A model generated the notes under the pieces. That model searched no databases. It saw only the letters and a program-made list of their open reading frames with translations, and was not told where the DNA came from. This document shows positions 1 through 6,885 of a DNA stretch of 7,144 bases, in pieces (position 1 is the stretch's first letter; each line of letters begins with the position of its first letter). This DNA is from Nanobdellota archaeon. Its GTDB lineage: Archaea; Nanobdellota; Nanobdellia; Pacearchaeales; UBA12030. The DNA is taken from the NCBI GenBank assembly GCA_022572525.1, contig JACZVS010000023.1:1-7144 (forward strand). The letters are read 5' to 3'. The position numbers and the translations under genes were made by a program.

Positions 1-1987
1 CTGCATTGTCTATACTTAAAGGAGATGTCCCAAGAATATTTGCACCTGTATTGTGTAGCTTCATTGCTAAATTATTTGGAATCTGACCACCCATAGAGAT
101 GATTATTCCTCGAGGATTTTCTTTCTCATAAATGTCTAGAACTCTTTCATGACTGAGTTCATCAAAATAAAGGCGATCGCACATATCATAATCGGTACTT
201 ACTGTTTCCGGGTTATAATTAATCATTATTGTAGAATAGCCAAGCTTTCTTAGCGTTAGAACAGAGTTCACACAACACCAATCAAATTCCACACTGCTTC
301 CTATGCTATAAGCACCGCTTCCTAGTACAATTATTTTTCTTCCGGCATCTTCAAAGGAGACATCGTCTTCCTCTCCATTATAAGTTAAGTAAAGATAGTT
401 TGTTTTTGCCGGGTACTCTGCTGCAAGAGTGTCTATTTGCTTAATTACAGGAGTTATGTTATGTTTTTTTCTTATCTCTCTTACTTCACTCTCCTTTTTG
501 CGTAATGCAATTCCTATCTGTGCGTCAGAGAAACCCTTTTGTTTTGCTTCCAATAATAAATTTTTTGGAATATCTTCTGTAAGCTCTCTCAATTTCTTCT
601 CCATCTCAACAATATTATTAAATTTATAGAGAAACCATTTATCTATGCCAGAGAGTTCTGAGATAGTTTCAATTGTAAAACCATTTTTTAGTGCTTCTGC
701 TATAACAAAGATTCTTTTGTCTGTTGGATTTTTTATACTATCTTCTATATTCACAACACTAAATTTATTGCAAACTAACCCATACATTCCTACCTGAAGC
801 ATTCTGATCGCTTTCTGGAATGCTTCTTCGAAGTTTCTTCCAATAGCCATAACTTCTCCTACACTTTGCATCTCACTTCCGATTCTTTCCTTTATTTTTC
901 TAAACTTTTGGAAATCCCATCTAGGAATTTTCACGACACAGTAATCCAATGCGGGCTCAAAGCAAGCTGCTGTTACCTTTGTTATAGAATTCTTTAGTTC
1001 TGTTAGGGAGTAACCCAGAGCAAGTTTTGCTGCAATAAAGGCGAGAGGATAACCAGTAGCTTTTGATGCCAATGCAGAAGATCTACTTAGTCGTGCATTA
1101 ACTTCAATTATCTTGTAATCACCATTTTTTGGATCAAGTGCAAATTGTATGTTGCACTCCCCTACAATACCGAGATGCCTTATTACTTCTATTGAAATCT
1201 GTCTGAGTTTGTGATATTCGTTATTTGTAAGTGTTTGTGAAGGAGCAACCACAATGCTCTCTCCTGTATGAATACCCATTGGATCAACATTTTCCATGTT
1301 ACAAACAGTAATGCAGTTATCAAAGCTATCTCTTACAACTTCATACTCAATTTCTTTCCAATTTTCTAGATACTCTTCTATCAGGATTTGTCTTGCCGAG
1401 GAGAGAGCTCTCTCTGAGATTTCGTTAAGTTCTTCTTTATTATGTGCAACTCCAGAACCCTTTCCGCCTAAAGTGTAAGCTGCCCTGACAATTACAGGAT
1501 AACCAATCTTTTCAGCTGCATTCAAGGCTACCACAATACTTTCAACAGCAATGCTTTTGGGAACTTTAACGTCAATTTCCTCTAGTTTTTTTACAAACCT
1601 CTCCCTGTCTTCTGTATCTTTTATCGCCTCTATTGGGGTCCCTAATACTTTAACACCATACTTTTTCAAGATTCCTTTATCCTCTAATTCCACTCCGCAA
1701 TTTAATGCAGTTTGCCCTCCGAAAGAGAGTAAGATAGCTTGAGGATTTTCTTTCTCGATAACTTTTGACACAAAATCAACATTCACAGGTAAGAAGTAGA
1801 CTCTATCTGCTAAATGCTCAGATGTTTGTATAGTGGCAATATTTGGATTAACAAGAACTATTTCAATACCTTCTTCTTTTAAAGCTTTGATTCCTTGGCT
1901 TCCAGAGTAATCGAATTCTCCTGCTTCTCCAATTTTTAATGCCCCACTTCCTAAGACCAATACTTTTTTTAGATTATTCTTTTCCAT
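1..1987 (-). CDS. carB: Carbamoyl-phosphate synthase large subunit, 3' end cut off by the window
   Basis: CarB makes carbamoyl phosphate from bicarbonate, ammonia delivered by CarA and two ATP, in the cytoplasm, for pyrimidine and arginine synthesis. 662 codons are visible of about 1,070 usual in the family; no stop occurs before the left edge. In order: N-terminal dinucleotide-like fold (VLGSGALKIGEAGEFDYSG, residues 11-29), first ATP-grasp domain (VRAAYTLGGKGSG 167-179, EIEYEVVRD 212-220, IHTGES 239-244, EVNARLSRSSALASKATGYP 295-314), the PRWD motif (355-358), the oligomerisation region (about 400-545), and the start of the second synthetase half (VLGSGAYSIGSSVEFDW 554-570, GTSPLSID 653-660). 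The second ATP-grasp and the allosteric domain lie outside. The two halves are in one frame, unlike the split carB known in Methanocaldococcus. The ATG follows the carA stop by one base without a Shine-Dalgarno sequence, so translational coupling is likely. Signature residues resemble eukaryotic CAD and Bacteroidota enzymes (see findings). Confidence 0.97.
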   Translation of the reverse strand, partial: MEKNNLKKVLVLGSGALKIGEAGEFDYSGSQGIKALKEEGIEIVLVNPNIATIQTSEHLADRVYFLPVNVDFVSKVIEKENPQAILLSFGGQTALNCGVELEDKGILKKYGVKVLGTPIEAIKDTEDRERFVKKLEEIDVKVPKSIAVESIVVALNAAEKIGYPVIVRAAYTLGGKGSGVAHNKEELNEISERALSSARQILIEEYLENWKEIEYEVVRDSFDNCITVCNMENVDPMGIHTGESIVVAPSQTLTNNEYHKLRQISIEVIRHLGIVGECNIQFALDPKNGDYKIIEVNARLSRSSALASKATGYPLAFIAAKLALGYSLTELKNSITKVTAACFEPALDYCVVKIPRWDFQKFRKIKERIGSEMQSVGEVMAIGRNFEEAFQKAIRMLQVGMYGLVCNKFSVVNIEDSIKNPTDKRIFVIAEALKNGFTIETISELSGIDKWFLYKFNNIVEMEKKLRELTEDIPKNLLLEAKQKGFSDAQIGIALRKKESEVREIRKKHNITPVIKQIDTLAAEYPAKTNYLYLTYNGEEDDVSFEDAGRKIIVLGSGAYSIGSSVEFDWCCVNSVLTLRKLGYSTIMINYNPETVSTDYDMCDRLYFDELSHERVLDIYEKENPRGIIISMGGQIPNNLAMKLHNTGANILGTSPLSIDNA

Positions 1988-1988
1988 T

Positions 1989-3053
1989 TTATAACATCTC
2001 AATCATCTTATCAAACAAAAATTCAGCATCTGCAGGGCCAGGAGAGGCCTCTGGGTGAAATTGGATTGAAATAAATGGCTTGCTTTTATGCTTAATACCT
2101 TCATTAGTGTTATCATTTGCATTAACAAACCATTCTTCCCATTCTGGTGAAAGGCTTTTTGAATTGACTGCGTAACCATGATTCTGAGAGGTAATATAAC
2201 ATCTCTTGCTTCCTACCTCTATACAGGGCTGATTTTGACTTCTATGACCATATTTAAGTTTGTACGTGTCTGCTCCAGCAGCTAAGGCAAGTATTTGATT
2301 GCCTAAACAAATCCCCCATATAGGAATCTCCTTCTTCATTGCTTCTTTTATATTGGAAATAGTCTCCTTTGCCATTTTGGGATCTCCAGGACCATTAGAA
2401 ACAATTACTCCCTGAAAGTCCTTCACTTCTTCTAGAAAATTGTAATTCCAAGGAACCCTTATTACTGTAAGATTTCTTTTTAGGAGATTTCTTATAATGT
2501 TGTTCTTAACCCCACAATCTACTAGAACAATTTTTTTCTCTCCCTTCTTGTAAACAATTGGTTCTTTAATGCTCACCTCTGCAACAAGATTTCTCCTATT
2601 TGGATCTTGCATTTCAATGTCATCGCTTTCATGAATAATTTTGCCGAGCATAACTCCTTTCTCCCTTAATTTTTTTGTTAACTTTCTTGTATCTACTCCA
2701 TAAATGCCTGGAACTTCATGCTCTTTTAACCAGTCTGACAAGCTCTTTACGGCACTCCAATGACTGTGTTGAAGGGAATAATCAGAAATAATGAGAGAGG
2801 AGATATGTATCTTCTCAGATTCGAAGTTATTTACTAGTCCTTCTTCTATTTTGTTGCGAGGCACCCCATAATTTCCGATTAGGGGGTATGTTAATGCAAG
2901 AATCTGTCCATGATATGAAGGATCTGTTAAGGACTCTGGATAGCCAACCATTCCTGTGTTAAACACAACTTCTCCAGAAACAGATTTTTCAGCCCCGAAA
3001 GATTTCCCGGAAAAAGTTGTACCGTCTTCTAAAATTAGTTTTATTTTCCCCAT
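1989..3053 (-). CDS. carA: Carbamoyl-phosphate synthase small (glutaminase) subunit
   Basis: CarA hydrolyses glutamine and passes ammonia through a tunnel to CarB. From the start chosen here (MGKIKLILEDGT) it has 354 residues, slightly short of the roughly 380 of Escherichia coli CarA. The N-terminal CarA domain carries GEVVFNTGMVGYPESLTDPS and the C-terminal half is a class I glutamine amidotransferase. The oxyanion-loop motif GPGDP is at about 221-225, the nucleophile Cys249 is in GICLGNQ, and the catalytic pair His333 and Glu335 is in QFHPE, so the active site is complete. The frame is also open from an ATG at 3080, adding nine residues (MPLDSFISL). I prefer 3053 because family members begin within a few residues of the beta strand reading IKLILEDG. 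Neither start has a well-placed Shine-Dalgarno sequence. carB follows one base after the stop, as an operon. The preceding surface-protein gene ends 59 bases upstream; a weak TATA-like GTATAC lies at 3101-3106. Confidence 0.97.
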   Translation of the reverse strand: MGKIKLILEDGTTFSGKSFGAEKSVSGEVVFNTGMVGYPESLTDPSYHGQILALTYPLIGNYGVPRNKIEEGLVNNFESEKIHISSLIISDYSLQHSHWSAVKSLSDWLKEHEVPGIYGVDTRKLTKKLREKGVMLGKIIHESDDIEMQDPNRRNLVAEVSIKEPIVYKKGEKKIVLVDCGVKNNIIRNLLKRNLTVIRVPWNYNFLEEVKDFQGVIVSNGPGDPKMAKETISNIKEAMKKEIPIWGICLGNQILALAAGADTYKLKYGHRSQNQPCIEVGSKRCYITSQNHGYAVNSKSLSPEWEEWFVNANDNTNEGIKHKSKPFISIQFHPEASPGPADAEFLFDKMIEML

Positions 3054-3088
3054 TAAAGAAATAAAAGAATCCAAGGGCATTTAAGCAT
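3053..3088 (-). other. Possible 11-codon leader ORF ahead of carA
   Basis: An ATG at 3088 opens a frame reading MLKCPWILLFL and ends in TAA, whose last base doubles as the A of the carA ATG (TAATG overlap at 3055-3051). The only Shine-Dalgarno-like AGGA near the carA start (3097-3094) sits five bases before this ATG, better placed for it than for either carA start. This could be a translated leader coupled to carA, or chance. The peptide has no arginine or other run suggesting amino-acid sensing, and it would not be translated if transcription starts downstream of it. Confidence 0.2.
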
Positions 3089-3112
3089 TATTGTCCTAGA
3101 GTATACATTATT

Positions 3113-5440
3113 CTATCTTCTGATTCTTGCCTTTTTATTATTTTTCCTTGTTCTTGTATTTGTCTCCTCTTCTTCAACAAAGAAATCCACAATATTTTTC
3201 CAATAACCTGTTGCAATAATAATTAGGATGATGATTAAGATTATTGCGGATACAGTGTGATAGGTATAATTAGAAAAGAAACTTCTAATTGAAAGGCCTG
3301 TTATTGAAGGAGTGCTTTCCTCTTCCACTTTTGATACTAGTTCTTCGCCCTCTTCGGTTTCCTCTACTTCGCCTTCTACTTCTTTCTCACCCTCCTCTTC
3401 AGGAACTTCTTGCTCTTCTTCTGCTTGCTCTTCTACTTCTTCACTTTCCTCCTCAACTGTTTCTGTTGATGTTGGCTCTCTTAATCTGGCAAAGAAGTTT
3501 CTTATCCTATCAAGAAGACTTATTCCTTCTGCTGGCATCTCTTCCGGCTCTTCAATTTCCTCTATCTCTCCATCCTTTTCCACTTCACTTTCTTCTTCTC
3601 CCACTTCCACTTCTTCTCCTTCTTCTGGAACTTCTGGCATTTCTTCAACTTCTGCAACTTCAACTCTAAAGAGCATTCTTAGAGAATCTCTTACTCTTCT
3701 AAGAAGATCTTTTACAGCATCAAGGGGGGTTCTCTCTATTACTTTTTCTGTTGGTGTTGGTGGAGAAATTACCACTTCTCCTTGCGGAAGGATATTTATG
3801 CTCAGGCTTTCTGAAGATGAGATTTGTGAGTCCTCAACCCTTGCAGTTAGTATGATTTCGTAATTTCCTTCTGCTATTGCGACAGACGGTGCTAAATGTA
3901 GAAAGACTGTTTCACTTTGCGCCGGGATTAGTGAGAGGGCAGAAGGATTTACTTGTGCAAAAGGAAGTGCATTCCCGCTTAGCTCAATGATGTATGAAAC
4001 TTCTCTCAAACCCCTATTTTCAATCGTGAATGAAACAGCTGCAGCAGAATCTTTTGCTATTTCTATACTCTGTTGAGAAGCTGTTATATCTGGCAAAAAG
4101 CATGTCTCTCTTGAAATTGTAGTTACTCTTACATCATCTGAAGATGAAGCCTGGCTTACAACATCTGTTGCAGTAATTCTTATATCAAAACTCCTTTCGG
4201 GAGTCCCTGCTGGTGGAGAGAGTGTAAGAACAAGAGATTCTTCTGCTCCTGCTGGCAAGCTTAAAGAGCCTTTATCAAGACTTACAAATGTTGCTCCTTC
4301 TATAGTGAGTGCGAATGTGCTGTCAAACTTTCCAGTATTTCTGATAAAAACTTCCTGCTCTGCAGAAAAAGAATTGCATACAGATATAGCCTCTACAGGA
4401 ATTTCAACTTGCGTTCCATAACATCTCTCAACTCTTGTTATAAGTGGCAGCACTTTTGCTATCCGTCCTCTCTCGCTTATAATATTGACGTTTGTCGCAA
4501 AATCTCCTTCCGTTGTGAAAGGAGGATTAAGGATTAAAGTGACTACTGTACTCGCTTCTGGCAAAAGGGTTACTGTATCTATCTCAAGAGTAGCAAATCC
4601 TGGAGCATCCAAGTCTAAAGAGTAGGTATTTGAAACAGTTCCTTTATTCTCTAATATTAATGGAATTGCTAGAGCATCTGCCTCGCAAAGCTGATAAAGA
4701 GCTTTGTCTGCTTTCAGATCATAGTTATAGCAAGGCAAGACTCTTACACTTGCAGATGCGCTTGTGAATGCCCTTGAAGTAGAAGCCGCTGTTACAGTGA
4801 ACTCAAACTCGCCTGTTCTATCAAGTGGGGGGGTTACAAAGGCGAAAAACTCTTTCTGTTCTCCTGCAGCTAGCCTTATGAAAGAATCACTTAAAGTCAC
4901 CCATTCAGCTGCCTGGCCTTCAACAGCAATAGAATAATCTTCTGAAAACCTTCCTTCATTTCTAAGCACGACAGAGTAAGTTGCAACCTCTCCTGGACAG
5001 ATCTCTTGTTGTGGCTCTATTTGCAAAGAAACCCCTCTACAATCTTCTACAGCAACAGGATATTCTACACTCTTGCTATTCCCTCCAGACGAGACAATCA
5101 TCTTTAAGTCATAAATTCCTGGTTGAGTTACAGTAGGAGGAGTAACATAAGAGAAGATAATCTTACTTTCTCCTGCCGAGAGAATAAACCCTTGAGGGAC
5201 AGAAATCGAAAACCTTGAAGCAGCTCCCTCTTGAGATACTGTAAAAGTTCCTCCGCTCTGAGAAGTTACTGTTGTTTGAATCAGTAGAGTAGAACCCGGA
5301 CATGTGTTTAATGCAGCGGTGTCTTTCGTAAGAGTAAAACCTTGTGCTTCTACATTTACAGCAGCCAGAGAAGCTACTAAGAGTGTCAAGATGACTGCTA
5401 AAAATACTATTCTAGCCCTTTTTTCTCGCATTTTTATCAT
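3113..5440 (-). CDS. Exported, membrane-anchored surface protein with five Ig-like repeats and an acidic stalk
   Basis: A 775-residue surface protein of unknown specific role. A basic N-terminus and hydrophobic helix (about 11-28) form a signal peptide, probably cleaved after VEA at 32. Five beta-sandwich repeats of about 103 residues follow (roughly 34-136, 137-239, 240-342, 343-449, 450-552), with recurring N-x-G turns (NEG, NKG, NTG, NRG) and TPP/NPP/SPP motifs, resembling the NEW3/COG1470-type domains of archaeal exported proteins. Repeats 1-4 each hold two cysteines (47/134, 148/237, 252/340, 355/447), probably intradomain disulfides; repeat 5 has none. Residues 553-715 are a Glu-rich stalk containing two basic amphipathic segments (about 571-592 and 640-655). 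A membrane helix (about 729-747) and a basic tail ending ARIRR complete it. This suggests an S-layer or cell-surface stalk, with the N-terminus outside. Met4 (base 5431) is an alternative start. No Shine-Dalgarno sequence is seen. The closest relatives and any ligand are not identifiable by eye. Confidence 0.93.
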   Translation of the reverse strand: MIKMREKRARIVFLAVILTLLVASLAAVNVEAQGFTLTKDTAALNTCPGSTLLIQTTVTSQSGGTFTVSQEGAASRFSISVPQGFILSAGESKIIFSYVTPPTVTQPGIYDLKMIVSSGGNSKSVEYPVAVEDCRGVSLQIEPQQEICPGEVATYSVVLRNEGRFSEDYSIAVEGQAAEWVTLSDSFIRLAAGEQKEFFAFVTPPLDRTGEFEFTVTAASTSRAFTSASASVRVLPCYNYDLKADKALYQLCEADALAIPLILENKGTVSNTYSLDLDAPGFATLEIDTVTLLPEASTVVTLILNPPFTTEGDFATNVNIISERGRIAKVLPLITRVERCYGTQVEIPVEAISVCNSFSAEQEVFIRNTGKFDSTFALTIEGATFVSLDKGSLSLPAGAEESLVLTLSPPAGTPERSFDIRITATDVVSQASSSDDVRVTTISRETCFLPDITASQQSIEIAKDSAAAVSFTIENRGLREVSYIIELSGNALPFAQVNPSALSLIPAQSETVFLHLAPSVAIAEGNYEIILTARVEDSQISSSESLSINILPQGEVVISPPTPTEKVIERTPLDAVKDLLRRVRDSLRMLFRVEVAEVEEMPEVPEEGEEVEVGEEESEVEKDGEIEEIEEPEEMPAEGISLLDRIRNFFARLREPTSTETVEEESEEVEEQAEEEQEVPEEEGEKEVEGEVEETEEGEELVSKVEEESTPSITGLSIRSFFSNYTYHTVSAIILIIILIIIATGYWKNIVDFFVEEEETNTRTRKNNKKARIRR

Positions 5441-5458
5441 TCTATAAGAAGTAAAGGA

Positions 5459-5466
5459 TATAAAAA
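5459..5466 (-). promoter_or_regulatory. Probable TATA box of the 775-residue surface protein gene
   Basis: On the minus strand the sequence reads TTTTTATA after a fairly A-rich CAATAAAG that could serve as BRE. At the usual archaeal TATA-to-start spacing, transcription would begin at about 5432-5440, at or just inside the annotated ATG, implying a leaderless or nearly leaderless mRNA, in keeping with the lack of a Shine-Dalgarno sequence. A second TATA-like stretch (TTTTATAG, 5505-5498) would give a leader of about 30 bases, but its upstream context is T-rich rather than purine-rich. Confidence 0.4.
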
Positions 5467-5500
5467 CTTTATTGTAGTAAAAAACACTTGTTCGAGTCTA

Positions 5501-5564
5501 TAAAACAAAAAGAAAAATATGAAAAACTAGAAAAATAAAAAGAAAAAGCTAATTAAATTAGCTT
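5501..5564 (-). terminator. Hairpin plus T-tract terminator after the 431-residue surface protein gene
   Basis: Two bases past the TAA of the upstream gene is a perfect inverted repeat, AAGCTAATT / AATTAGCTT around one base (5546-5564), able to form a 7-bp stem with a 5-base loop. On the minus strand it runs straight into repeated T-tracts (TTTTTCTTTTTATTTTT and more, down to about 5501). Archaeal termination is known to depend mainly on oligo-T tracts, so the tracts are the stronger evidence; the AT-rich stem would be weak. It separates the two surface-protein genes into likely distinct transcripts. Confidence 0.6.
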
Positions 5565-5565
5565 A

Positions 5566-6861
5566 TTAATATAGTTTCTCTTCTGCTTCTTCTTTCCTTT
5601 TTCCTGTGACAACTGCAATGATTATTGCTAGAATAATCAGTATTACTACTAGAACTATTGCAACCACTACCAAGCTACTGCCTAGCGGAGTAAGTCCACT
5701 AACAGCATCTGCTCCTGTAACTTCTGCGTTCAAGTTCAATGTGTCGATTACCACTCCATCAGCTCTCACAACAACTACAAAAGAGTGTGCTCCTGAAGTT
5801 GCTGTCTCAGCAGGCGAAACAAATACATTGAATTCTCCGCTTGAGCCAGGTGTTAATGTCAGAACTGCTGGGTTTACACTTGAGCTACCAAAGTCTACTC
5901 CTACAACCTCTGCAGTAAATGTCTGTACATTATCGCCAAGACTTGTTACAGTTACTTTGTAAACAGTTCCTTGTCCTTTTGCTACTGTTCTAGAAGTTGC
6001 ATCTACACTAACAACTGCTTCTGTTTCTGTAGTTGTTGTTGCTCTTCCTCTTACAGTTATGGTTGTTTCCATTTCTCCTTTAGCAACACCATCTAGAGAG
6101 AAGACTCTCACATTAAGTGTATAATCTCCACTTGCAGCATCTCTTGGAATCTCTAGTCTTACGAAAGCTAGTGCTTTGTCTGAAAGGTCATCATCGAACT
6201 CTCTGCCACTTTCGTCTTCACCTTCAATTGGAATTAAGTCACCAAGGAATTTCTGTCTGCTTATTCCAAGCTCTGGAATGCTCGCTCTCACAAAAACATC
6301 CTCTTCAACTTTCATTCCTCTGTTTCGTACTGCTACTTCGATTAATGCTGTTTCACCAGCATTAACTTCTCTTGGTGTTTGTACATCCAAAACAAGAGTG
6401 TTGTGTCTTACTCTATCTATTGTAAGAGTAATGTCTTTCTTGTCTTCATCGCCGTTAGAAACAGTTATTCTCAATTTGAAGTCTTTGCTTAGCTTTCCAT
6501 CAAGATCAATGTCTGCTGGGATCTTAAGTGTGAAGGACTTTGCATAAGTCTTTCCAGACTTTACATCGAAAAGAGATGTCTCTTCTCTTATAGTCCCTGC
6601 TTCTACACCCTTAATCTCTGCTTCTACACTGACATCTTCTATTGTGTTATTGCCGTCGTTTACTATCTTAACTGTTATAAACAAGGTGTCACCTGTTTCG
6701 ACAACAATGTTTTCTTTTACACTGCCATTAACAACGACATCAATGTTATTAATTACAACATCATCAATCTTCACTTCATGGTTTGCTGTTACGCTAGGTA
6801 ATGTCACTGCTATAACTAATGCCATAATAAGGAATAAAGGCAACTTAATAGCTTTCATCAT
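5566..6861 (-). CDS. Exported, membrane-anchored protein with about three Ig-like domains
   Basis: A 431-residue surface protein of unknown specific role. It starts MMKAIKLPLF, with a signal peptide to about residue 26 (cleavage after VTA), then beta-rich regions at about 27-150, 151-272 and 280-384 whose patterns (VKIVNDGNNTIEDV, VAVRNRGMKVEEDV, LTLTPGSSGEFNVFVSP) resemble the CARDB and COG1361/COG1470 Ig-like domains of archaeal S-layer and exported proteins. A Thr-rich link (about 274-281) separates domains 2 and 3. One membrane helix (about 397-419) is followed by a short cytoplasmic tail, GKRKEEAEEKLY. The protein has no cysteine at all, unlike its neighbour at 5440-3113. N-x-S/T sequons occur at Asn45 and Asn71. 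The doubled ATG leaves starts at 6861 or 6858 equally possible. It has its own promoter and terminator, so it is probably monocistronic. An S-layer-like or surface-adhesion role is inferred from architecture only. Confidence 0.92.
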   Translation of the reverse strand: MMKAIKLPLFLIMALVIAVTLPSVTANHEVKIDDVVINNIDVVVNGSVKENIVVETGDTLFITVKIVNDGNNTIEDVSVEAEIKGVEAGTIREETSLFDVKSGKTYAKSFTLKIPADIDLDGKLSKDFKLRITVSNGDEDKKDITLTIDRVRHNTLVLDVQTPREVNAGETALIEVAVRNRGMKVEEDVFVRASIPELGISRQKFLGDLIPIEGEDESGREFDDDLSDKALAFVRLEIPRDAASGDYTLNVRVFSLDGVAKGEMETTITVRGRATTTTETEAVVSVDATSRTVAKGQGTVYKVTVTSLGDNVQTFTAEVVGVDFGSSSVNPAVLTLTPGSSGEFNVFVSPAETATSGAHSFVVVVRADGVVIDTLNLNAEVTGADAVSGLTPLGSSLVVVAIVLVVILIILAIIIAVVTGKRKEEAEEKLY

Positions 6862-6885
6862 TTTTGTTTTTTTACTAAATTTTAC

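Noticed and set aside
429..1742. Short plus-strand open frames opposite carB (429-629, 1296-1478, 1551-1742)
   Set aside because: They lie entirely across highly conserved CarB coding sequence and look like no known protein.
3054..3080. carA start at the upstream ATG (3080)
   Set aside because: The extra nine residues (MPLDSFISL) precede the usual family start, the AGGA is 13 bases away, and the mini-ORF stop overlaps the ATG at 3053. It remains possible if the mRNA is leaderless from about 3080.
3289..3863. Two plus-strand open frames, one Leu-rich and one Ser-rich (3289-3669 and 3312-3863)
   Set aside because: They are the reverse complement of the Glu-codon tract of the 775-residue surface protein. 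Their one-sided composition is fully explained by GAA/GAG codons, and they have no promoter or ribosome binding site of their own.
5640..5742. Sortase-type or archaeosortase (PGF/PEF) C-terminal signal on the 431-residue protein
   Set aside because: The C-terminus has a membrane helix followed by GKRKEEAEEKLY, but no LPxTG, PGF or PEF motif precedes the helix, so simple membrane anchoring is the better reading.
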